Shown here piece after piece: positions 1 to 5,779 of a DNA stretch of 6,817 nt. The translations under genes were made by a program, and so were the position numbers. Source of the DNA: Bacteroidales bacterium (GTDB taxonomy: Bacteria > Bacteroidota > Bacteroidia > Bacteroidales > JAADGE01); assembly GCA_026987795.1 (NCBI GenBank), contig JALSMF010000434.1:1-6817 (forward strand), in the 5' to 3' direction. The notes beneath the pieces are model-generated. The model was not told where the DNA came from and did not search any database. It saw nothing but the letters and a program-made list of their open reading frames with translations. Each line of letters starts with the position of its first letter. Positions within the stretch are counted from its first letter, which is position 1.

Positions 1-65
1 GTGATGCTTCTCAGAAAAACATTTTCTTCGGATTATCCGTAGGGTATTTATTAGGAGGTAAATAG
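1..65 (+). CDS. C-terminal end of a probable outer-membrane beta-barrel protein (5' partial)
   Basis: The frame beginning at base 3 is open from the window edge to a TAG at 63-65 and reads DASQKNIFFGLSVGYLLGGK. The alternating aromatic/hydrophobic and small residues (FFGLSVGYLLGG) with a glycine-rich end look like the last transmembrane strand of a Bacteroidetes outer-membrane beta-barrel protein. A strong terminator follows 20 bases after the stop, which supports a real plus-strand gene ending here. Only about 20 residues are visible, so the family cannot be named. Another protein with a hydrophobic tail is possible. Confidence 0.55.
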   Translation, partial: DASQKNIFFGLSVGYLLGGK

Positions 66-84
66 AAAATACTGCAATAAAATT

Positions 85-124
85 AATAAAGCCTTCGAGT
101 ATCCTCTCGAGGGTTTTATTTTTT
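85..124 (+). terminator. Intrinsic terminator of the upstream plus-strand gene
   Basis: A 15-pair stem joins 85-99 (AATAAAGCCTTCGAG) to 106-120 (CTCGAGGGTTTTATT), with two G-T wobbles and a 6-base loop (TATCCT). A T run at 121-124 follows. It sits 20 bases after the TAG at 63-65. The A/T-rich base of the stem makes it partly symmetrical, so it could also act weakly on the minus strand, but that gene has its own candidate just upstream (157-196). Confidence 0.85.
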
Positions 125-156
125 AAATGATTTAATAACGGTGAACTAAATAAAAC

Positions 157-196
157 AAAAAATGCCGATATAATTTTGCAACAAGCAATATCGGCA
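157..196 (-). terminator. Intrinsic terminator of the YbjN-like gene
   Basis: A perfect 9-base inverted repeat, TGCCGATAT (163-171) and ATATCGGCA (188-196), is separated by a 16-base loop. Read on the minus strand, the second arm is followed directly by TTTTTTGTTTT, a good U tract. It lies 25 bases past the minus-strand stop at 222, so it fits as the terminator of that gene. The intergenic stretch 66-221 is filled by this and the opposing terminator, with no other gene seen. Confidence 0.8.
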
Positions 197-221
197 AATA
201 TTAAATTTACGGTACCGGGAG

Positions 222-614
222 TTATGACGAGAAGCCTATAATTTCGTCTGAATATTCTCCGAGAAGAAGTGAAAGGGAATTTAATGAGCCGGCAAGTTCG
301 TTCATATCAAGATTTTCAACTTGCAATGTGTCTCTGAACAAAACAGTTTTACCGTCTTCACTTAAAACAAATGCTCCGTGCAAAATATCGTGATTTTTCT
401 TCAATAATGACTTATACATTTCAATATTATCATTTTTAACCCGGAAAAGTATTTGTTCCATAATTAAAATAGGGTCATCAACCACAATAACCATATTTTT
501 TATTCCTTCTTCTTCTTTGTCAATTACAAAATAACCTTCTTTTTCATTTTCGTCATTAATTGAATATCCCAATTCATTAAGGTATCCTTTAACTTTTTGA
601 TAGTAATTACTCAT
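222..614 (-). CDS. YbjN-like small acidic protein
   Basis: This is a 130-residue, soluble, acidic protein with no signal peptide or membrane segment. Its pattern matches the YbjN family (putative sensory-transduction regulator, related in fold to type III secretion chaperones). A short N-terminal helix (YYQKVKGYLNELGY) leads to a strand region with 'GYFVID' and 'MVIVVDDPILIMEQILF'. Then come the characteristic 'YKSLLKKNHDILHGAFVLSEDGKTVLFRDTL' section (about residues 67-97; split here: YKSLLKKNHD, then GAFVLSEDGK) and a C-terminal helix rich in L and S. Family members are thought to be chaperone-like or regulatory, and the biochemical role is not established. The gene has its own promoter-like element 39-46 bases upstream of the ATG and its own terminator, so it is probably monocistronic. 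The ATG at 614 is the first in frame and is preceded by an A/T-rich leader without a Shine-Dalgarno sequence. Family assignment is by recognition only. Confidence 0.75.
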   Translation of the reverse strand: MSNYYQKVKGYLNELGYSINDENEKEGYFVIDKEEEGIKNMVIVVDDPILIMEQILFRVKNDNIEMYKSLLKKNHDILHGAFVLSEDGKTVLFRDTLQVENLDMNELAGSLNSLSLLLGEYSDEIIGFSS

Positions 615-652
615 AATACTGTTTTTTTGATTAATATTAATTTTTCAGCAAT

Positions 653-660
653 CAAATATA
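653..660 (-). promoter_or_regulatory. Bacteroidetes-type -7 promoter element for the YbjN-like gene
   Basis: On the minus strand this reads TATATTTG, an exact match to the Bacteroidetes primary-sigma -7 consensus TAnnTTTG. It would place transcription start near 645 and give a leader of about 30 bases before the ATG at 614. No clear -33 TTTG is seen at the right distance. The stretch between the YbjN-like gene and the stop at 739 holds no other gene and no convincing terminator for the upstream der unit, so some read-through is also possible. Confidence 0.5.
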
Positions 661-738
661 AGAAATTGTTTTTAAAAATAAAACAGAAACGCCGAAAATA
701 CTCAATTGATAAGCAAGCAGGGTTATAAGCAGGTTTAA

Positions 739-1299
739 TTATAAGGAGTTAAATGCCGTAAAAACCCCTGTTGTATCTAATTTCATTACAGGTGTTTTTT
801 GAATATTGCTTTTATTAAAATCTCTGTCAACTATATAAAAATCAAAATAAATTGTATCATATGGCAAGTTACCCTCTCCGTCACAAGAAAAATTTATGTT
901 GACAAAAATATCGGCAATAAGTGTTTTATTCTGTCCTTCCGGCTGAACATAAGGGACTCTGAAATTTCGTTGTTTGGCAGAATCAACCCTAACGGTATCG
1001 CCGTTGACTATTTCGTATAATGTTGTAAACAAATTGTTAGAGTACAGGCTGTCAGGGTGAAATACACCTGTAGTATCACTGTCTCTCAGTCCTATATTTC
1101 CGTCTCCGTCAATTATTCCGAATTTTAATTCGCAGACTTTATTTTTACCTCCCAACAAATCCAGAGAATCAAATAAACGAACCTGTTTAAATTCAATTTC
1201 AGGTTCGGGAGGGTATTGTACTACTTCAGAACAAGTCGTAATAGTACTCATTAAGGCAATTAAACCAAAAGCATACAATATGTTTATTTTTTTCGGCAA
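739..1299 (-). CDS. Small secreted, probably lipid-anchored protein of unknown function, downstream of der
   Basis: The 186-residue product starts with a short basic region (MPKK) and a hydrophobic stretch (residues 5-22), then Cys23 followed by Ser-Glu. This resembles a lipoprotein signal with lipobox I-T-T-C; Thr at -1 is unusual. The mature part has a D-G-D-G-N-I-G-L motif near residue 65, which looks like a calcium-loop or beta-turn motif. It also has 'PYVQPEGQNKTL' and ends in 'YDTIYFDFYIVDRDFNKSN', a pattern I recognise from uncharacterised Bacteroidales lipoproteins. Two further cysteines (in KVCELKF and NFSCDGEG) might pair. The start is TTG at 1297-1299. It is the only choice that keeps the KK-hydrophobic signal intact, since the next in-frame ATG (codon 17) falls inside the hydrophobic core. 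The stop of der lies 6 bases upstream, so the two genes are almost certainly co-transcribed. Function is unknown. Confidence 0.8.
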   Translation of the reverse strand: MPKKINILYAFGLIALMSTITTCSEVVQYPPEPEIEFKQVRLFDSLDLLGGKNKVCELKFGIIDGDGNIGLRDSDTTGVFHPDSLYSNNLFTTLYEIVNGDTVRVDSAKQRNFRVPYVQPEGQNKTLIADIFVNINFSCDGEGNLPYDTIYFDFYIVDRDFNKSNIQKTPVMKLDTTGVFTAFNSL

Positions 1300-1305
1300 T
1301 TTTTC

Positions 1306-2628
1306 TTATTTTTTTTCTTTCTTTTTATTTCTGAAAAAGAGTTTTAAAGGAACACCCGTAAAATCGTAATGTTCTCTCAATTTATTTTCTAAAAATCTTT
1401 TATATGATTCTTTAACATATTTCGGCATATTACAAAAAAACACAAAAGTCGGTGAATATGTCGGTATTTGTGTAACGTATTTTATCTTAATATATTTTCC
1501 TTTATGTGCGGGCGGCGGATTATTTTCTATTTCTTCAAGCATAACTTTGTTCAGTTCTGCCGTTGAAATTTTTCTTTTTCTGTTTTCAAACACGCTTAAT
1601 GCAGTTTCAAAAGCTTTATATATTCTTTGCTTGGTAAGAGCCGAAATAAAAAGCACCGGAACATCATTAAACGGAGCCAATTTTTCTCTTACTTCCTGTT
1701 CGTATTTTTTCAGCGTATTAGTTTCTTTTTTTATCAAATCCCATTTATTGATAAGTATAACCACCCCTTTACTGTTTCTTATTATTAAGTTATAAATGTT
1801 TAAATCCTGTGCCTCTACTCCTCTTTCTGCATCAATCATAAGCAGGCAAACATCAGAATGTTCTATTGCTTTTACTGCTCGCATAACCGAATAATATTCA
1901 ACATCTTCAAAAACTTTATTCTTTTTTCTCAGTCCTGCCGTATCAACCAGAGTAAATTCATAGCCGAATTTGTTAAAACGAGTATCAACAGTATCTCGCG
2001 TTGTTCCTGATATTTCGGTTACAATATTTCTTTCTGTTCCCAAGAATGCATTAATAAGCGAAGACTTTCCTGCATTAGGACGTCCGACAACAGCAAATCT
2101 GGGCAATTCGTTTTCCTTGTTTTCTGTGTCTTTTTCGGGAAATGCTTTTACCACCTCATCAAGTAAATCTCCTGTTCCCGAGCCGTTTATTGACGAAATA
2201 TTATACAGGTTCTTAAAACCCAACTTGTAAAAAACATTTGCATCGTATTGCAAACTTGAATTATCAACTTTATTTACCGTTAAAAAAACCGGCTTTTCAG
2301 TTTTTCGCAGCATTTTTGCAACAGACTCATCTAAATCAGTTATTCCTACGGTTACATCTACAACAAATAAAATAACGTCAGCTTCTTCAACGGCAATTAA
2401 AACCTGTTTTCTTATCTCTCCTTCAAAAACATCTTCAGACCCGTGAACATAACCTCCGGTGTCTACCAAAGTAAAATCAACACCGTTCCATTCCGATTGC
2501 CCGTAATGCCTGTCTCTGGTAACCCCGCTTGATTCATGTATTATAGCTTTTTTTTGTTGCGTCAGACGATTAAAAAGCGTTGATTTCCCGACATTCGGTC
2601 TTCCTACTATTGCTGCAATGTTTGCCAT
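1306..2628 (-). CDS. der: Ribosome-associated double GTPase Der (EngA)
   Basis: Der is an essential cytoplasmic GTPase that acts in assembly of the 50S ribosomal subunit. The 440-residue length is normal for the family and both GTPase domains are intact. Domain 1 has the P-loop GRPNVGKS (residues 9-16), the switch I region GVTRDR (35-40), DTGG (56-59) and NKVD (119-122). Domain 2 has GRPNAGKS (182-189), GTTRD (208-212), DTAG (229-232) and NKWD (294-297). The C-terminal KH-like domain covers about residues 350-433 (PPPAHKGKYIKIKYVTQ, then KYVKESYKRFLENKLRE), and the protein ends in a very basic tail (FFRNKKKEKK). The ATG at 2628 is followed at once by the conserved start MANIAAIVGRPNVGKS. A promoter-like element lies about 20 bases upstream. 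A small secreted protein gene follows 6 bases after the stop. Confidence 0.98.
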   Translation of the reverse strand: MANIAAIVGRPNVGKSTLFNRLTQQKKAIIHESSGVTRDRHYGQSEWNGVDFTLVDTGGYVHGSEDVFEGEIRKQVLIAVEEADVILFVVDVTVGITDLDESVAKMLRKTEKPVFLTVNKVDNSSLQYDANVFYKLGFKNLYNISSINGSGTGDLLDEVVKAFPEKDTENKENELPRFAVVGRPNAGKSSLINAFLGTERNIVTEISGTTRDTVDTRFNKFGYEFTLVDTAGLRKKNKVFEDVEYYSVMRAVKAIEHSDVCLLMIDAERGVEAQDLNIYNLIIRNSKGVVILINKWDLIKKETNTLKKYEQEVREKLAPFNDVPVLFISALTKQRIYKAFETALSVFENRKRKISTAELNKVMLEEIENNPPPAHKGKYIKIKYVTQIPTYSPTFVFFCNMPKYVKESYKRFLENKLREHYDFTGVPLKLFFRNKKKEKK

Positions 2629-2648
2629 ACTTTTTGGTATATAATTTG

Positions 2649-2656
2649 CAAAGATA
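2649..2656 (-). promoter_or_regulatory. Bacteroidetes-type -7 promoter element for der
   Basis: On the minus strand this reads TATCTTTG followed by CAAAT, an exact match to TAnnTTTG. It ends 21 bases before the der ATG, giving a short leader of roughly 13-15 bases. A partial -33-like CTTTAA lies about 18 bases further upstream on the same strand. It forms a divergent pair with the plus-strand element at 2734-2741. Confidence 0.6.
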
Positions 2657-2733
2657 TAAAAAATAGAGTTAAAGGCATATTTTTAATTTTGATTTTTTTA
2701 TATGAAACATTATGATTTTAAATAAATTATATA

Positions 2734-2741
2734 TAAATTTG
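2734..2741 (+). promoter_or_regulatory. Bacteroidetes-type -7 promoter element for the M23 peptidase gene
   Basis: TAAATTTG (followed by CAG) matches TAnnTTTG exactly on the plus strand. Transcription would start near 2748, leaving a leader of about 60 bases before the ATG at 2810. No convincing -33 element is seen, as the upstream sequence is nearly all A and T. No other gene is seen in the 181-base divergent region 2629-2809. Confidence 0.55.
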
Positions 2742-2809
2742 CAGATTAATTCGCAACAACCTGAAAAAACATCACTATCTTGCTATGGCATTAATTATAA
2801 AAAGTTGTC

Positions 2810-3787
2810 ATGAAAGAACGTAAATATCGATTTAACCCGGAAACTTTAACCTACGAGGCAGAAGATATAAAGTTCTCAAAGTTATTTCTCAAGTCATTTA
2901 TTCCCAAATTCCTGACTGCATCCGTTTTAGGCATTATATTCTTTTATGCTTTTTCATCTTTCATCAAAAGTCCGGATGACTTTTTGGCCGATACAAAAAA
3001 CAACGATATAAAACTGAAACTGGAGTTGTTAAATAATGAAATGGATTATACCGTAAAAACATTAGCCGTTTTACAACACAGAGACGATGACGTTTACAGA
3101 ATGATATTTCAAACTCCCCCCGTCCCCGCATCGAAAAGAAAAGCCGGTTTCGGAGGAAGCGTAAGACCTAAAATATACACAAATATAGAGAACTCGGATA
3201 TTCTTAACAACACAATTCAAAAAACCGATATTTTATCTAAAGTAATGCTTGTTCAATCCGAATCTTACAATGAGATTTTTGATTTGGTAAAAAATACGGA
3301 AAAACTGGCATCTTGCATTCCTGCAATTCAGCCTATTGCACTTGACGATTTAACACGTTTCGGCTCATCTTTCGGAAGACGTTTTCATCCTATTTTAAAA
3401 ATATGGAAAATGCATACCGGGGTTGATTTGACAGCTCCGAGAGGAACAAAAATTTATGCTGCCGGAGACGGTATCGTTTTTCATGCAGGTAATTCTTCGG
3501 GAGGGTACGGAAGAATTGTGAAAATAAATCACGGTTTCGGTTATACGACTTTCTATGCTCATATGAGCAAAGTTTTAGTAAGACCCGGACAACATGTTAA
3601 AAGAGGAGATGTAATAGGTTTGGTAGGCAGCACCGGATTGTCTCAGGCTCCTCATCTGCATTATGAGGTAAGGATTAACGGAAAACCCGTAAACCCTATC
3701 AATTTTTACTATGAAGATTTGACAGACCAAGAATATTATGATATGATAGAAGCATCTTCAAAAGCTGAGACACATATCTACGAATAA
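2810..3787 (+). CDS. Membrane-anchored M23 (LytM-type) peptidoglycan endopeptidase
   Basis: M23 peptidases are zinc endopeptidases that cut peptide cross-links in peptidoglycan. The 325-residue protein has a short cytoplasmic N-terminus, one membrane segment at about residues 31-51 (no cleavage site, so probably a signal anchor), and a helical, likely coiled-coil stretch at about 64-92 leading into HRDDDVYRMIF (90-100). The last part is conserved in Bacteroidetes members. The catalytic domain runs from about 183 to 300. The expected active-site residues are present: His202 and Asp206 (in HTGVD) and His284 (in HLHYE) as zinc ligands, with His251 (YAHMS) and His282 as catalytic histidines. It is therefore predicted to be active, unlike degenerate EnvC/NlpD-type activators. 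It sits upstream of mreBC but is separated from them by a strong terminator. The ATG at 2810 has no Shine-Dalgarno sequence. Substrate specificity cannot be told from sequence alone. Confidence 0.93.
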   Translation: MKERKYRFNPETLTYEAEDIKFSKLFLKSFIPKFLTASVLGIIFFYAFSSFIKSPDDFLADTKNNDIKLKLELLNNEMDYTVKTLAVLQHRDDDVYRMIFQTPPVPASKRKAGFGGSVRPKIYTNIENSDILNNTIQKTDILSKVMLVQSESYNEIFDLVKNTEKLASCIPAIQPIALDDLTRFGSSFGRRFHPILKIWKMHTGVDLTAPRGTKIYAAGDGIVFHAGNSSGGYGRIVKINHGFGYTTFYAHMSKVLVRPGQHVKRGDVIGLVGSTGLSQAPHLHYEVRINGKPVNPINFYYEDLTDQEYYDMIEASSKAETHIYE

Positions 3788-3797
3788 GCCGAAAAAA

Positions 3798-3850
3798 GAA
3801 GATTTTTTTAAAAAAACTCTTCGATTTCTCTGTCAGAAGAGTTTTTTTTT
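3798..3850 (+). terminator. Strong intrinsic terminator after the M23 gene, with an alternative pairing arm
   Basis: AAAAAAACTCTTC (3810-3822) pairs perfectly over 13 bases with GAAGAGTTTTTTT (3836-3848) across a 13-base loop, and the T run continues to 3850. It begins about 20 bases past the TAA of the M23 gene. A near-copy of the 3' arm, GAAGATTTTTTT (3798-3809), lies just upstream and could instead pair with the shared middle arm, leaving one bulged base. The main hairpin is clearly the longer of the two. On the minus strand the T tract is also present, but no minus-strand gene reads into it. Confidence 0.88.
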
Positions 3851-3897
3851 AACGTAAAAATAATAATTAACAGTAAGACAATACATTAAAAATTAAA

Positions 3898-4917
3898 ATG
3901 GGATTATTTAACTTTTTAAACAAAGAAATTGCAATTGATTTAGGCACGGCAAACACGATAATTATAGAAAATGATAAAATTGTTGTGGATGAGCCTTCAA
4001 TTGTGGCAATAGGTGAAGGAGACAAACTAATTGCCTTGGGACATAAAGCCCAGCAAATGCAGGGAAAAACACACGAAGGCATAAGAACAATACGCCCTCT
4101 CAGAGACGGGGTTATTGCAGATTTTATGGCTGCAGAACTTATGATAAGAGAATTGATTAAGATGGGAACTTCAAAGTCGAAGTTTTTTTCCCCTTCATTA
4201 AAACTTGTTGTATGCATTCCTTCCGGAAGCACAGAGGTTGAGATAAGAGCTGTCAGAGACTCTTCAGAACATGCCGGTGCACGAGAAGTTTATATGATTT
4301 ATGAGCCTATGGCGGCAGCACTCGGTATGGGTATTGACGTTGAAGCCCCTTCCGGAAATATGGTTGTAGATATAGGAGGAGGAACAACTGAAATTGCCGT
4401 AATATCATTAGGCGGTATTGTCAGTAATAAGTCTATCAGAATAGCGGGTGATGATTTCACCCAAGATATACGCGAATATATGCGACATCAACACAACATA
4501 AAAATAGGTGAACGAACTGCAGAAAGAATTAAAATAGAGGTAGGTGCAGCGACGCCGGATATTGACGATATTCCTGAAAAATTTGTTGTAAGAGGTCCTC
4601 ATCAAATGACGGCATTACCTATAGAAATTCCTATCTCGCATGCAGAAATTGCACACTGTCTGGATAAATCTATTGCCAAAATAGAATTTGCAATAATAAG
4701 CGTTTTAGAAAAAACACCTCCGGAATTATATGCCGACGTTCACCAAAAAGGAATTTACCTGACAGGAGGCGGAGCATTGCTGAGAGGATTGGATAAACGT
4801 TTATCGGAAAAAACAAACATAAAATTTCACATTGCCGAAGACCCCTTACATGCCGTAGCAAGAGGAACAGGCATTGCACTCAAAAATGTTGACAAGTTTA
4901 AATTTTTGAAACGCTGA
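3898..4917 (+). CDS. mreB: Rod-shape actin homologue MreB
   Basis: MreB is a bacterial actin that forms membrane-bound filaments and steers the elongation machinery for lateral wall synthesis. The 339-residue length is normal. The N-terminus MGLFNFLNK is a short amphipathic membrane-binding segment. It is followed by phosphate-1 DLGTANT (residues 14-20), the YEPMAAALG segment with catalytic Glu136 (132-143 region), phosphate-2 DIGGGTTE (158-165) and the adenosine motif TGGGALLRGL (289-298). All the nucleotide-binding parts are intact. The ATG at 3898 sits directly before this conserved start, with an A-rich leader (ATTAAAAATTAAA) and no Shine-Dalgarno sequence. mreC follows after 37 bases. 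A strong terminator ends 47 bases upstream, yet no TAnnTTTG element is visible in that gap, so the promoter is not identified. Confidence 0.98.
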   Translation: MGLFNFLNKEIAIDLGTANTIIIENDKIVVDEPSIVAIGEGDKLIALGHKAQQMQGKTHEGIRTIRPLRDGVIADFMAAELMIRELIKMGTSKSKFFSPSLKLVVCIPSGSTEVEIRAVRDSSEHAGAREVYMIYEPMAAALGMGIDVEAPSGNMVVDIGGGTTEIAVISLGGIVSNKSIRIAGDDFTQDIREYMRHQHNIKIGERTAERIKIEVGAATPDIDDIPEKFVVRGPHQMTALPIEIPISHAEIAHCLDKSIAKIEFAIISVLEKTPPELYADVHQKGIYLTGGGALLRGLDKRLSEKTNIKFHIAEDPLHAVARGTGIALKNVDKFKFLKR

Positions 4918-4954
4918 TATTATTCATTAAAATACATTATTCTTTTATTACCCT

Positions 4955-5779
4955 ATGAGAGAGTTTCTGAACTTTATAAAAAATAGGCACTTTTTCCTTT
5001 TATTTCTGCTTTTAGAAACTTTCTCAATCTTCCTTATTGTAAAAAATACCGGAAAGGAATTTATTTTTTTACATTCTGCAAATGCTGTTTCGGGAGCCCT
5101 GCATAAAAAGGTAAATGATATTTCGTCTTATTTTAATTTAAAATCAGAAAATGAAAAGCTTCTGAAAGAAAATAAAAAACTCAGGAATTATATCAGTTTT
5201 ATTCAGCCTAAAGAAGAACGGTTTTCTGCAAAAATACAAGATTACGGTTATTTCTATAAATCGGCTTACGTTGTTAAAAATTCCGTAACAAAAGAACACA
5301 ACATAATTACCGTTGATAAAGGAATCAAAGACGGAATAAGAGAAAATTCGGCAGTTGTTTCGGATAACGGCATTGTCGGAGTTACCGGAATAGTCGGGAA
5401 TCATTACAGCACGGTTATTTCTTTATTAAATACAAGGCTTGAGATAAGTGCCAAAGTTAAGCGTACAAATTATCACGGAATATTAAAATGGGACGGAAAA
5501 GATTACAGGTATGCAATCCTTTATGATATCCCGGAATATTCATCTCTTTTTAAAGGTGATGAGATAGTAACAAGCGGATACTCGGCAATATTTCCGGAAA
5601 ATCTTAAAATAGGCACAGTTTTTTCTTTTGAAAAAGATAAACAAAGCACTTTTTACAATATTAAAGTAAAACTAAGCCAAGATTTTAAAAAACTTGACTA
5701 CGTATATATAATTGATTACAGAGGGCGTAAGGAACGCATCCAAACTGAAGACAGCACAATTTTCAGGTATCAGTTCTGA
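4955..5779 (+). CDS. mreC: Rod-shape-determining protein MreC
   Basis: MreC is a single-pass inner-membrane protein whose periplasmic part binds and activates PBP2/RodA and links them to MreB. The 274-residue product has a short cytoplasmic N-terminus (MREFLNFIKNRH) and a membrane segment at about residues 13-29 (FFLLFLLLETFSIFLIV). A coiled coil at about 50-80 contains the heptad-like LKSENEKLLKENKKLRNY. A beta-rich periplasmic domain follows, with the family hallmarks 'VDKGIKDGIRENSAVVSDNG' and 'GIVGVTGIVGN', 'LEISAKV', and 'GDEIVTSGYSAIFPENLKIG'. Placement right behind mreB confirms the identity. mreD, normally the next gene, is absent. The last 10 bases overlap the 3' end of the convergent CapA-like gene, and no terminator hairpin is seen between them. 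Confidence 0.96.
   Translation: MREFLNFIKNRHFFLLFLLLETFSIFLIVKNTGKEFIFLHSANAVSGALHKKVNDISSYFNLKSENEKLLKENKKLRNYISFIQPKEERFSAKIQDYGYFYKSAYVVKNSVTKEHNIITVDKGIKDGIRENSAVVSDNGIVGVTGIVGNHYSTVISLLNTRLEISAKVKRTNYHGILKWDGKDYRYAILYDIPEYSSLFKGDEIVTSGYSAIFPENLKIGTVFSFEKDKQSTFYNIKVKLSQDFKKLDYVYIIDYRGRKERIQTEDSTIFRYQF

Noticed and set aside
715..733. Direct repeat AAGCAGG twice, 12 bases apart, after the exported protein gene
   Set aside because: It is too short to be a significant repeat or binding site and forms no hairpin, so it is not a terminator either.
799..1020. Plus-strand open frame opposite the exported protein gene
   Set aside because: It is antisense to a gene with a recognisable signal peptide and family pattern. 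Its translation shows no domain and no promoter is seen.
1547..2230. Plus-strand open frames opposite der
   Set aside because: They are antisense shadows of a highly conserved gene with no recognisable protein features.
2785..2823. A 12-residue open frame (MALIIKSCHERT) overlapping the M23 start, possibly a leader peptide
   Set aside because: It is very short, has no ribosome-binding signal or regulatory hairpin, and is expected by chance in this region.
3615..3622. TAGGTTTG inside the M23 gene as a promoter for mreB
   Set aside because: It matches the consensus by sequence but lies within a conserved coding region and upstream of a strong terminator, so a chance match is more likely.
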